DNA of 37,194 nt from contig JAEWKR010000128.1 in NCBI GenBank assembly GCA_023457715.1, positions 1-37,194 of the forward strand, given 5' to 3'. Shown in pieces: positions 9,701 to 17,740 of this stretch (the first letter of the stretch is position 1; every line of letters starts with the position of its first letter). Position numbers and translations under genes: made by a program. Under the pieces are notes generated by a model, which did not search any database, was not told the origin of the DNA, and saw nothing but the letters and a program-made list of their open reading frames with translations. The stretch is from Verrucomicrobiota bacterium (GTDB lineage: Bacteria > Verrucomicrobiota > Verrucomicrobiia > Opitutales > Opitutaceae).

Positions 9701-12190
9701 CTTGACCGTGTCTTCGAGCGCCAGCAGCTGGCCGACGATGTCACGGACCTTGGCCGCCATCAGGTCGGAGGCGACATACGCGTTGATTGCCTCCACGCTC
9801 GTCAGCGTAGCCAGACGGTGCTGGACCGACTTGAGGACGCGTTCCGCCGCGCTGAAAAGTGCGGTGGTCTTGCGACTCCGCTGCTCGACGAGGACCACCT
9901 TGCGCTGCTCGAACGCCTCGTAAAGCGCGGTGCGCTTCTCGGCGATCTGGACGGCGAACTCCTCGTAGTCGGCGAACGCTCCCTCGATCTCCTCGAGCTG
10001 GACGCTTAACCGGCTCAAGTAGGCCTCGCATTTGGCCGGGCTGTCGGCGACTTCGAGGTAGCTGCCGGCGGACTGGCTCACCAGCTTCATCTGGGCGGCG
10101 AATTGCGCGGCGCTCTCGGCGGCACCAAGGCTCTGCAAACGGTTTTTCAGCGCGGCCCGCACCTGGTTGAGCGTGGCATAGATGGCGGTGATGCCGTCGA
10201 TGATCCGGGTGGCCTCCGTTGCGTCCTGGATTTTCAGGCCATTGACCACCTCTGTCAGCAACTCGAGCTCCGTGCCCACGGTGGCCGCGGCTTTTTCCAG
10301 CTTCCGGCCGTCCGCGGTTTTCGCGACCTGCTCCACGCCCGAGAGAAAGTCGTCCGCCTTCCGGCGATACGGCTCCAGCGCCGCCGGCTGCAGCAGGAAC
10401 CCGACGCACCGCTGGCCGAGCTCTTCGGTCTGTCCGACCAGCGTCGCCTCGAGCCGGTCGAGCGCCGGGGAGTCCACGTACTGGCCGTCCCGGGCGGTGA
10501 TGACTTCCCCGCGCAGCTGGCGCAGGGCCCCGAGTGACTGCACGAATTCGTCGAGGGTGCGGAAGCCCGAGCGACGGACGACCTGCAGCTGTTCCTCCAC
10601 CCGCCGGCGCAGTTCGGCGACGCGCTGCTGCGCTTCGCGCTGGAGCCGCCGGACCTTGTCAAACTCCTCCACCGCCCTCTCCGCCGTCTCCCGTACCTGG
10701 CGCAAGGCACCCTCCAGGCCGCCCGCTTCGGGGTGGCGGATCCACGGATAGGCATCGGCGATCGCGACGCAGCGCTTCACCACATCGGCGTAGAGGTCCG
10801 GGTATGGCTGCTCGCGCAGTGCGAGCGACAACACCTCGTGGCACTCGGCCAGGCAGCGCACCACCTCCTTGTTTCCGACCTGGTACAGGTGGGTGTCGCG
10901 GCGGCCCGGCGGTTCCCGGCCGGGCTCGTGGAAGGGCGTCTGGCGCAGCTGGATCGTATGGTGTTTCTGCGGTTCCGACTCGGCGCGGAAAAGCACGAGC
11001 TGGCCGTCGGGGAAGAGGGAGAATCCGTGACAGGCGATGCGCTCCTCCACCTTCTGCTCGATCAGCCGGTAGGGCAGGAGGACATAGTCGCCGCTGCCGC
11101 GACCGTAGAAGACATAGAGGGAGTCCTCGCCGTTGGGCGCATGAATCACGCGCTCGAGGACGAGATCCTTCTCGCGGCTGTCGAAGCGCTTCAACTCGCC
11201 CGTTGCCAGATAATAGCCGTCCGGAAAAATCAGCCCGTGGGCCTCCGGCAGGAGCGCGCAGGACTGCCCGATGGAATCGACGCGCACCACCGTCTGCTGC
11301 TTTTCGTTGAAGACCAGGAAACGCGACTGCTTCTCCTTGTACGGCCGGATGCGCAGGACGATCACGTGCTCGACCAGCGCATAGCTGATCTCCGCGTCGT
11401 CGACCTTTTGATTCGGCTCGTCGACCGGTTCGTTGAAGATGCCTTCTCCGGTGTCGGTATTATCCTCCACCTTCACGGTCAGGGTGCCGCCCACGCATTC
11501 GACGAAGACCCGGTCCTCGATCGAGACGTGCGGGTGGGTGCCGTACCGGTAGGCGTCGCGCGTCGGCGTCTGCCATCGGAATTCGTGGGTGGGCGGAAAG
11601 CCCACCCGTCGGTATTCCGACTCGGAGCGACCGTCGACGTACTGCAATCCGCCCCGGGTCCACGTCCATTTGAACACCGAGATGTCGCTGGCGCCGCTGC
11701 CAATCTGAAACACCGCGTAGAGGTCGCGCTCCACGACTGAGAATTTCGTGAACTGCGCTTTGACGTAAACCTGATGCAGCCGGGCGAAGTCGGTCTGGAA
11801 GGCCTTGTCCTCCATCAGCTCAAGCGGCTGCTCCTTGAATGCGCCCGTCTCGTTGTCCCGTCGGTAAAGTGCAAAAATATCCGTCGGGGCGGGCTCCTGT
11901 TTCAGGCCCAGGTGCACATTGAAGCCGAACAGGAAACAGCCGTCGCCCACCTGGACCATGTCCCGGGGGAGACAGTTGTGACTGGTGGTGATCCGGTCGG
12001 AGCGCAGCAGCTTGGATTCGATCGCACCAAAGACGTCCTGCCGGGCGGCGTTGAGCTGGTGGATCCGGGCGCGCAGGTCCTCCCCCTGGGTGGCCAGCCG
12101 CTGCCGGATGACCTCGTACGTCGCGCTGCCGAGCACCGGCGCGTCGGTCTGCGCCGGATCCGGTGCGGGGGCGGATGAAGGTGAAGCCAT
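6794..12190 (-). CDS. Giant AAA ATPase with DUF3686-type N-terminus
   Basis: A 1798-residue protein of the group usually annotated 'DNA repair ATPase' (DUF3686 plus AAA); that name is not backed by biochemistry I know of. Residues about 30-450 are a beta-rich DUF3686-like region (DIFALYRRDNETG, ESEYRRVGFPP). Residues about 480-900 are predicted coiled coil. About 900-1200 is a helical linker. The AAA module is at about 1270-1500, with Walker A SPPGYGKTT near 1285, Walker B MLCVDDIQH near 1348 and sensor-1-like VVMAGNPYTES near 1397. The C-terminus returns to coiled coil. There is no transmembrane segment. It lies 43 bases after the flotillin gene and 4 bases before the small coiled-coil gene. 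Functions with the membrane scaffold are inferred from this linkage. The start ATG at 12190 has a C-rich leader and no Shine-Dalgarno. Confidence 0.9.
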   Translation of the reverse strand: MASPSSAPAPDPAQTDAPVLGSATYEVIRQRLATQGEDLRARIHQLNAARQDVFGAIESKLLRSDRITTSHNCLPRDMVQVGDGCFLFGFNVHLGLKQEPAPTDIFALYRRDNETGAFKEQPLELMEDKAFQTDFARLHQVYVKAQFTKFSVVERDLYAVFQIGSGASDISVFKWTWTRGGLQYVDGRSESEYRRVGFPPTHEFRWQTPTRDAYRYGTHPHVSIEDRVFVECVGGTLTVKVEDNTDTGEGIFNEPVDEPNQKVDDAEISYALVEHVIVLRIRPYKEKQSRFLVFNEKQQTVVRVDSIGQSCALLPEAHGLIFPDGYYLATGELKRFDSREKDLVLERVIHAPNGEDSLYVFYGRGSGDYVLLPYRLIEQKVEERIACHGFSLFPDGQLVLFRAESEPQKHHTIQLRQTPFHEPGREPPGRRDTHLYQVGNKEVVRCLAECHEVLSLALREQPYPDLYADVVKRCVAIADAYPWIRHPEAGGLEGALRQVRETAERAVEEFDKVRRLQREAQQRVAELRRRVEEQLQVVRRSGFRTLDEFVQSLGALRQLRGEVITARDGQYVDSPALDRLEATLVGQTEELGQRCVGFLLQPAALEPYRRKADDFLSGVEQVAKTADGRKLEKAAATVGTELELLTEVVNGLKIQDATEATRIIDGITAIYATLNQVRAALKNRLQSLGAAESAAQFAAQMKLVSQSAGSYLEVADSPAKCEAYLSRLSVQLEEIEGAFADYEEFAVQIAEKRTALYEAFEQRKVVLVEQRSRKTTALFSAAERVLKSVQHRLATLTSVEAINAYVASDLMAAKVRDIVGQLLALEDTVKADDLLSRLKSAQQDAIRQLKDRQDLFQGGDGLIQLGRHRFNVNAQPLELTVVNREGLPHLHLTSTKFFEPIADPAYLATRDAWEQETAAESPALYRAEYLAMKWLQAAASPAAIAETAAEPEPARLSRIQEFMADRHDEGYAKGVHDMDAARILGVLAAAHIGLGAARFHPAARGCAVVYWQRFCPPPVRSLWDAKLAAFSARNRVFQSAPAQTRYIAELQRLLRDFASETALYPADLADEAGEYLFVELTQGRPFSLTREAEELIRGFRAHLTQKGSEREFLAARETLQEHPASELELVRDWLAAFVETAPGTAGYLEEAAAFVFGGEGTPRAPVSAPAATSLSGMKGSHPRLSQGVYAFDYLDLKSRFERHEREVVPRFVAYHRQKDDLLARERTKLRLAEFRPRVLTSFVRNQLIDEVYLPLVGDNLAKQIGAAGAGKRTDLMGLLLLISPPGYGKTTLLEYVAARLGLIFVKINGPALGHTVTSLDPEEAPNASAREELHRLNLALEMGDNVMLCVDDIQHCSPEFLQRFISLCDGQRKIEGVWRAQPRTYDLRGRKVVVVMAGNPYTESGQKFKIPDMLANRADTYNLGDIIGGSEAWFKASYLENAVTSNPVLAPLANKSQKDIRVFIRAATTGERLLEGLEASYAAPEVEEILSVLTKLVRVRDIVLRVNQEYIHSAAQADEFRTEPAFRLQGSYRNMNRLAEKIVPIMDENEVRALVMDHYRGESQTLTTGAEANFLKLKELLGVQSPAEKVRWEEIKTTFRRQQLVRGTDQNDPIGRVVGQLTAFHASLQGIQQTLEQRLGGGAALKVDLSSLTEAIGGLKASAAAAAVPAPTAAAPIDRAPVEGVSPALLRSTLQELASTLREMSDRGDNAPTTRKIDLLWHEVEAIRTTLARLKALTDQRSQYLDNAGQMLAARAKEGTFAIELTQEMLTNERAFLESFQRAFTAGPPPEDNAPPQA

Positions 12191-12233
12191 CGGGGTGCGT
12201 CGGGGCGTTGAACGCTCAGCGCGGCGCGCCCGT

Positions 12234-14408
12234 TCAGGAGCGCGGGGTCGTGCCGTCGGAGACCACCGCCGCCACCGGGACCTCGGACAAACCGTGCTTC
12301 CTGGCGAGCGACAGCGCGCCCATCAGCAGGGATTTCTTCGCGTCGTCGCTGGTGCCGGCCAGCAGCTGGGCGAGCAGCGCCGAGATGGTCAGGTTTTTCA
12401 CGTCCTCGGTCGGGATGCCGAAATCCGCGACCCACTGGCGCAACTGCGATTTGAAGTGCTCGGGGTCGCCGTTGAAGAACGTGGTCTTGATGTCGGTGAG
12501 CGTCTCGCTGTTCCGCACCATCCGGTCGACGGACTTCCCGTGGGTGACGGCGCGGACGATCTTCTCGAAGAAGTCGTTCTCGCCCCCGACGATGTCGATC
12601 TTGGCGTGTTTGAGCGCCTCGCCGACAATTTGGGAGTTCGCCTCTGCGATGTCCTTTTGCACATGGATCGACGCGAGGTCGACGTCCCGCTCCTTCGCCA
12701 GCCGGAGCTTGAACTCCTCATGTTCCTTCCCGGCGGCGTGCAGCCGTTGCATCGCATCGGCCTTCTGATGAATCGCCTTCGCCTCGGCGGCGCCCCGGGC
12801 CTCGATGCCGGCGGCGGCGGCGAGTTCCTTGTCCTTGGTGCCCTCGGCTTCGGCCTGCGCCTGCAGTTCCGTGACGCCGGCGGTGGCATCACCTTTCGCC
12901 TTCAGCACCTGGGCCTCGGCGAGACCCACCTCCTGGATCGCGGCGGCCTCAGCCTTGCGGGCGCTCGCCTTGGCGACGATCACCTTGGCTTCGGCCAGGC
13001 CGGCCGCCGCGTCGCGCGCGGCGATGCCCTCGGCCTCCTGCTCCATGGCGATGCGACGCTTTTCCGCCGCCCGGGCCTCCGCCTCCGCCAGCGTCTGCAG
13101 TCGCTCGGCTTCGCGCAACGCAGCCTCGCGCGCCGCCTCCGCGGCGACGATGGTCTTGATCTTCTCGGCCTCCGAGCGATTGCGCTCGGCATCGCGCGCG
13201 GCTTCGGAGGCGACGACTTTCTCCACCTGGTCGCGCTTGGCGTTCATCTCCGCCTCGATCAACGTGACCTCGCGGACGCGCTCGGCGGTCATGCGGGCTT
13301 CGATATTGGTCTTTTCCTCCTGCTGCTGGACCACGGCCTTCTGCTCGGCCACCACCACGGCGCGTTTGCGCTCCACCTCAACGGCGGCTTCGGCGATCTG
13401 GGTCTCCTTGGCCATGTCGGCGAGCGCGACGGAGCGTTCCCGCCGGACGCGGGCCTCCTCGCCCTCCTGCTGCGCCTCCTGCTCCAGGCGCTGCTTTTCC
13501 TTGCGGACGGTAAACTCCCGTTCCTGGACGGAGCGGTTCATGTCCTCCGTGCGCAGGCGGATCGCCTCATCGGTCTCGAGCCGCTTGGCCTCCACTTCGA
13601 GCCGCCGCGCCTCGATGACCTTGCGCGTCTCCGCCTCTTCGTTGGCCTTCACCTCGGTCATCGCCCGGTTCTGCTTCGCGGCATCCTCCTCGTTGCGGCG
13701 GGTTTGTTCCCGCTTGGCGATGTCGGCGTCGGCGTTCTCACGTTCAATGCGCACCTGGGAGCGCTGCGAAAACTCGTTGGCGAGCACCCGTTCGCGCTGG
13801 GTGATCTCGGTGATCTTCTTGATGCCCTCGGAATCCAGCACGTTGTTCGGGTCGTGCTGGTCGAGGGGGGTCTGCTCGAGATAGTCGATGGCGACGTCCT
13901 GCAGCAGGAAGCCATCAAGGTCCTTGCCGATCGTGACCTGGATCTGGTCGCGGAACTTCGTGCGTTCCGTGAAGAGCTCGTGGAACTCCATCTGCTTGCC
14001 CGCCGTCTTGAGCGCCTCGGAGAATTTTGCCTCGAAGAGCTCGCGCAGCTGATCGATGTCGGAAACCCGCTCGGGCGTGAGCATTTGCGCGACCTTCCGC
14101 ACGCTTTCCTCGGTGGCCTCGACGCGGATGTAGAACGCCACGGTAATGTCGGCCCGAATATTGTCCCGGCACACCAGCCCGTCCTTCCCTTTGCGGGTGA
14201 TCTCCAGCTTCTTCACCGAGATGTCCACGACGTGGAAGGTCTGGACGATCGGCACCCGGATCATCCAGTCGAAGGCGACCTTCACACCGCCCCAGCCGGT
14301 CTTCACGCCGGCCCGGCCTGGCTGGATTTTGCGGATGCAGAAAAGTGACGCGAACGCCACGAGCAGGCCGACCACGACGGCGGCCGCAATGAGCAGGTTG
14401 GTGAGCAC
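12234..14408 (-). CDS. Flotillin-like SPFH-domain membrane scaffold protein (YqiK-like)
   Basis: A 724-residue protein starting at a GTG (14408). The N-terminal membrane segment (about 4-24, LLIAAAVVVGLLVAFASLF) is followed by an SPFH/PHB domain (about 26-190: IQPGRAGVKTGWGG, then IRADITVAFYIRV, then DLDGFLLQDVAIDYLEQTPLD). A very long Ala/Glu/Lys/Arg coiled coil (about 200-600) follows, with repeated AEA/AAE and EAxR patterns. The final 120 residues are a mixed domain (GGENDFFEKIVRAVTHGKSVDRM). SPFH proteins oligomerise into cages or scaffolds at the inner membrane. The frame stays open to 14699, but that part encodes only the intergenic repeat and has no membrane segment at its N-terminus, so the GTG is preferred. 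It is the first gene of the three-gene operon; no NfeD/YqiJ partner is adjacent. Confidence 0.9.
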   Translation of the reverse strand: MLTNLLIAAAVVVGLLVAFASLFCIRKIQPGRAGVKTGWGGVKVAFDWMIRVPIVQTFHVVDISVKKLEITRKGKDGLVCRDNIRADITVAFYIRVEATEESVRKVAQMLTPERVSDIDQLRELFEAKFSEALKTAGKQMEFHELFTERTKFRDQIQVTIGKDLDGFLLQDVAIDYLEQTPLDQHDPNNVLDSEGIKKITEITQRERVLANEFSQRSQVRIERENADADIAKREQTRRNEEDAAKQNRAMTEVKANEEAETRKVIEARRLEVEAKRLETDEAIRLRTEDMNRSVQEREFTVRKEKQRLEQEAQQEGEEARVRRERSVALADMAKETQIAEAAVEVERKRAVVVAEQKAVVQQQEEKTNIEARMTAERVREVTLIEAEMNAKRDQVEKVVASEAARDAERNRSEAEKIKTIVAAEAAREAALREAERLQTLAEAEARAAEKRRIAMEQEAEGIAARDAAAGLAEAKVIVAKASARKAEAAAIQEVGLAEAQVLKAKGDATAGVTELQAQAEAEGTKDKELAAAAGIEARGAAEAKAIHQKADAMQRLHAAGKEHEEFKLRLAKERDVDLASIHVQKDIAEANSQIVGEALKHAKIDIVGGENDFFEKIVRAVTHGKSVDRMVRNSETLTDIKTTFFNGDPEHFKSQLRQWVADFGIPTEDVKNLTISALLAQLLAGTSDDAKKSLLMGALSLARKHGLSEVPVAAVVSDGTTPRS

Positions 14409-14535
14409 GGTGACGGTGGAGTTGGGGATTTGGCGAAAACTACGAAAACGACAGTATCGTTTCAGGCCAGGTGCGGGCCGGAGCCAATGAAAATCCCGCG
14501 GCCGGGAAAAAATAGACGCCGTTATAGCCTCATGG

Positions 14536-14851
14536 CGGCAGCCGGAGGGCCGGGGGACGGAAGGCCGGAAGGCCAGAGGGCCGGAGGGCCAGAGGGCCAG
14601 AGGGCCAGAGGCGGAAAGGGCTGAAAATCTGAAAGGCTGAAAGGCTGAAAGGCTGAAATGCTGCAGCTGCGGCGAAGGTCGCCGTATCTCAAATTTCAAA
14701 TCTCAAATTTCAAATCCCGGCGCAGCCGGTCGGCCAGAGGGCCGGTGGCGGAAAAGGCGGAAAGGCGGAAAGGCGGAAAGGCGGGAATCGGCGGCGAAGG
14801 TCGCCGTATCTCAAATTTCAAATCTCAAATCTCAAATCCCGGCGCAGCCGG
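14536..14851. repeat. Composite GGCTGAAA/CTCAAAT repeat, right copy (two units)
   Basis: The element has the same build and orientation as the copy at 5687-5985. It opens with GGCCGGAGGGCC/AGAGGGCC units (14540-14610), then has two modules of GGCTGAAA or GGCGGAAA 8-mers, the GGCGA-AGG-TCGCC hairpin, CTCAAAT/TTCAAAT 7-mers and the CCGGC-GCA-GCCGG hairpin. Compared with the left copy, the first module has one extra GGCTGAAA unit and one extra TTCAAAT unit, and the second module has GGCGGAAA where the left copy has GGCTGAAA. It lies between the flotillin start and the stop of the FG-GAP lipoprotein. The remaining bases 14409-14535 presumably hold the flotillin operon promoter; I see no clear -35/-10 pair. 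Confidence 0.9.
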
Positions 14852-14878
14852 GCGCCCACCCGCTGAGAGTAAAATGTC

Positions 14879-17485
14879 TCAATCGGGTGACATCCCAAAC
14901 TGGCGACGATAGTCCGCGGCCAGGCGCGTGAGCTCGCCGGGCGAGGCGCCGGCCTTTTCGGCCCGGCGGAGGAAGGCAGCCGCAGCGGCGGGGTCCTTTT
15001 CCATGATGCCCAGGCGCGTGGCCTGCACCAGCAGCGGCGCGTATTCCTGGTATAACGACAGTGAATGCCGCAGCGTTGTCGCCGCCTCGGCCGGCCGGCC
15101 CGCTTCGAACAACGCTCCCACCAGGTCGCGGGCGATCTCCGGCTTCTCCGGACTCCGCCGCATTGCTTCCTGCAGGTGAGTGATGCCTTCGGCGACCTGC
15201 CGGCTCCGCAACAGCAGCGCGCCCAGCTCCGCGTGGATGGGGCCGGGGTCCGCGACCTGGGGCAGGCCGGTCTCGAGCGCCTGGCGCGCCCCGCCTGCGT
15301 TGCCGGAAGCCAGGTGCCAGGAGGCGAGGGTGACCCACCCGGCGGCCTCGCGGGGGTCGAGCGCCACCGCCTGCTCCAGCGGTTCGCGGGCGCCGGCAAG
15401 GTCGCGAAGCTCCAGCCGCAACGTACCCAGCTGGCGCAGCGTGGTGGCGTCCTGCGGCGCCAGGGCGGCCGCGCGCTGCAGCAACGGCAGCGCGGCGCGG
15501 GGCTCTCCGGTCGACTTGGCGGTGGCGGCGGCGACCTGCAACCGGTAGAGGTCGAAGCAACGGTCCAGCAGGGCATCCGCCCAGGGATCGGGAGCTTCCT
15601 TGAACCGGCCGGCCTGATTGGCCCGGGCCCGGGCGTGCGCCGCGGCCTCGTCGTCGCCCAGCTGTTCGAACACGCTGGTCAGCAGGCTTTGCGCGCCGAA
15701 AAACCGCGGGTCTGCCGCCGCCGCCCGGGAGAGCTTCTCGCGCGCCGCGGTGAGGCGTTCGCGCGCGAGATCGATGCGCGCGAGCCCGAGCAACGCGTAC
15801 GGGTGCGCGGGTTCGCGCGCCACGATGGCTTGATACGCCGCCTCGGCTTCGTCCGGGCGCCCGGCCTTCATCAGCGAGTCTCCCAGCTTCAGCCGAGCCG
15901 GCAGGTAGTCCGGCGCGAGCGTCGCCGCCTGTTGCAGCAGTGGAATGGCCTCATCGAGACGGCCGAAGCCGGCGAGAAGCGTCGCCAGCAGATGGGGCCA
16001 GCGGGGGTTCGTCGCATCGGACCGAAGCAGCTCGCGGTAGGCGGCCTCGGCCTGGGGCAGGAAACCGTTCGCATGATAGAGCTGGGCGAGTTCGGCGAGC
16101 GCCGCCGCACTGCGCGGGTTGGCCGCCAGGGTCGCGTCGGCTGCCGCGATCCGCCGCCGCAACTCGTCCGCCGCCCCCTTGAGGTCGGGGGCCGCGGGCC
16201 GTTCGACCGTCTTCGGCCCAGCCTGCCCGCTGCGCCAGAGCGTGATCCGGCTCATTTGTGCGAAGGGCGGATACGCGTGAAAGCCGCCGGTCACCAGCAC
16301 CGGGGTCCCGGTGCCATCCAGGTCGGCGGCGGCGGCGCACAACAGATGCGTCGGCGTGTGCGCCAGCACGTGCGGCGTGAAGTTCATCGCGCCGTCGTTC
16401 TGGAACAGCATCATCGAGACCGACGCCGGGTCGTTCCAGAAATTGAAGCCGCTCACGGCCACGACATCCGTGGCGCCGTTGCCGTCGACGTCGACGGCCA
16501 CCGGGCTGTAGGCCCCGCCCAGGTCGCCAATCCGGTGATACGCGAATTTTCCCCCGCCCAGGTTCTCGAGCCACTGCACCCCGTGCCACGGGCGGGAACC
16601 CGGCTGCGCATAGTCGAAGCCGTCGCCATTCGTGTAGAGGATGTCCGGCCGCCGATCGCGGTTGAGGTCGCAGAGCGTGATCCCGCTGCTGCCGTAGTCC
16701 TCATTGGTCGAACCGTAGACCACGTGATGCGTGAACGTGCCGGTGCCGGAGTTGCGGAACAGCACGACCTCCTCCCACTGCTGGGAGACCAGGGCGGCAA
16801 TGTCCAGGGTGGCGTTGCCGTCGAAATCGGCGATGAGCACGTTGATCGCACCCGCGAGGTTCAGCAGGAGGCGGCTCTTGAATTTCCATTCGCCGAGATT
16901 CTCCATCCAGCGGATTTCCCCCTGGGTGTAGCCGAACTGCGCCACCGCGAGGTCGAGCCGGCCGTCGCCGTTGAAGTCGCCGGCGCGGATGTCGTTCACG
17001 CGCGCGATATTTTGCGCGATCACGTGCCGGGTGAAGCGCTCCTGCCCGTGATTCTCGAGGATGATCACCGACCCGATCTTCTCGTTGTTGGGGAACACCA
17101 CCCCCATGCTGGAAACGAGCAGATCCAGCCGGCTGTCGCCGTTCATATCCACCGCCTCGACATGAACCGGCGCCGCGATGCCCTCCGCGAGCACCTGCTC
17201 GGTAAAGGTGCCGCGGGGGGACTGCCGCAGCCACAGGACCTGGTTTCGCTGTGCCTCGCAGGCAAGCAGATCCATCAGCCCGTCGCGGTCGAAGTCCACC
17301 GGATTCAGGTGCGCAATCCAGGGTTTGCCCTCCACCGGGGCGCCGATCGGCTGCGGCCGGTACGCCGGCGGCGGGCCGGGCGGGCGGAGCACGACCTTCG
17401 GTGCCGGCGCCGGCTGCCGCCCGCAGCCGGCGGCGAATACGGCCAGGAGGCCGCACGCGAGGAGGGAGGCGAGGGTGGGGCGCAT
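14879..17485 (-). CDS. FG-GAP/VCBS-repeat lipoprotein with C-terminal TPR array
   Basis: An 868-residue exported lipoprotein. The signal peptide ends in lipobox FAAGC (C21), followed by a Pro-rich linker. Residues about 50-390 hold seven FG-GAP/VCBS blades with Ca-loop motifs of the DxDxDG type: DFDRDGLMD, DMNGDSRLD, DFNGDGRLD, DFDGNATLD, DLNRDRRPD, DVDGNGATD and DLDGTGTPV. Residues about 410-860 are tandem tetratricopeptide repeats (NPRSAAALAELAQLYHANG, ARLKLGDSLMKAGRPDEAEA). A beta-propeller joined to a TPR scaffold suggests an envelope-anchored platform for protein or glycan assembly; the ligand is unknown. The ATG at 17485 was chosen because it starts the signal peptide; the frame is open further upstream but antisense to the next gene. 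It is divergent from the ASPIC/UnbV gene at 17741. Confidence 0.88.
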   Translation of the reverse strand: MRPTLASLLACGLLAVFAAGCGRQPAPAPKVVLRPPGPPPAYRPQPIGAPVEGKPWIAHLNPVDFDRDGLMDLLACEAQRNQVLWLRQSPRGTFTEQVLAEGIAAPVHVEAVDMNGDSRLDLLVSSMGVVFPNNEKIGSVIILENHGQERFTRHVIAQNIARVNDIRAGDFNGDGRLDLAVAQFGYTQGEIRWMENLGEWKFKSRLLLNLAGAINVLIADFDGNATLDIAALVSQQWEEVVLFRNSGTGTFTHHVVYGSTNEDYGSSGITLCDLNRDRRPDILYTNGDGFDYAQPGSRPWHGVQWLENLGGGKFAYHRIGDLGGAYSPVAVDVDGNGATDVVAVSGFNFWNDPASVSMMLFQNDGAMNFTPHVLAHTPTHLLCAAAADLDGTGTPVLVTGGFHAYPPFAQMSRITLWRSGQAGPKTVERPAAPDLKGAADELRRRIAAADATLAANPRSAAALAELAQLYHANGFLPQAEAAYRELLRSDATNPRWPHLLATLLAGFGRLDEAIPLLQQAATLAPDYLPARLKLGDSLMKAGRPDEAEAAYQAIVAREPAHPYALLGLARIDLARERLTAAREKLSRAAAADPRFFGAQSLLTSVFEQLGDDEAAAHARARANQAGRFKEAPDPWADALLDRCFDLYRLQVAAATAKSTGEPRAALPLLQRAAALAPQDATTLRQLGTLRLELRDLAGAREPLEQAVALDPREAAGWVTLASWHLASGNAGGARQALETGLPQVADPGPIHAELGALLLRSRQVAEGITHLQEAMRRSPEKPEIARDLVGALFEAGRPAEAATTLRHSLSLYQEYAPLLVQATRLGIMEKDPAAAAAFLRRAEKAGASPGELTRLAADYRRQFGMSPD

Positions 17486-17528
17486 CAGAGGGGGGGCAGG
17501 AGACGGAGGACGGAGCAGGGGTTCCCTG

Positions 17529-17597
17529 TCGTGCTCTTGCTCGTGATCGTGATCGACAATCGGGCGGTTCGAGCACGAGCACGAGCACGAGCACGAC
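17529..17597. repeat. GAGCAC-type inverted repeat, copy 1
   Basis: The left arm GTCGTGCTCTTGCTCGTGAT (17529-17548) faces a right arm made of four GAGCAC-type units ending in GAC (17570-17597), with a short loop. It lies in the 255-bp gap between the divergent FG-GAP lipoprotein and ASPIC/UnbV genes, so it overlaps the region where both promoters must be. The same word family occurs at 29544-29608 and 32751-32834. Confidence 0.8.
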
Positions 17598-17740
17598 GCG
17601 GCGGGTGGGAGGAGCAGCCTGCGGCGGTCGGTCGGAACGGAAAAGCGGAAACCTGCCCTAACGAGAGAGCAGGCGGTGACCCGGAAACGATTTGCCCCCG
17701 ACGTATCGACCGCAACACTCCCGCTCCCCTGTCCCTCCCC

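Noticed and set aside
14409..14699. N-terminal extension of the flotillin protein
   Set aside because: It would be made of repeat-derived peptides (FSLSAFQPFRFSALSA type) and would put the membrane segment about 100 residues inside. The GTG at 14408 fits the family.
15065..17740. N-terminal extension of the ASPIC/UnbV protein by up to 890 residues
   Set aside because: This segment is antisense to the FG-GAP/TPR lipoprotein, and the ATG at 17741 starts a clean signal peptide.
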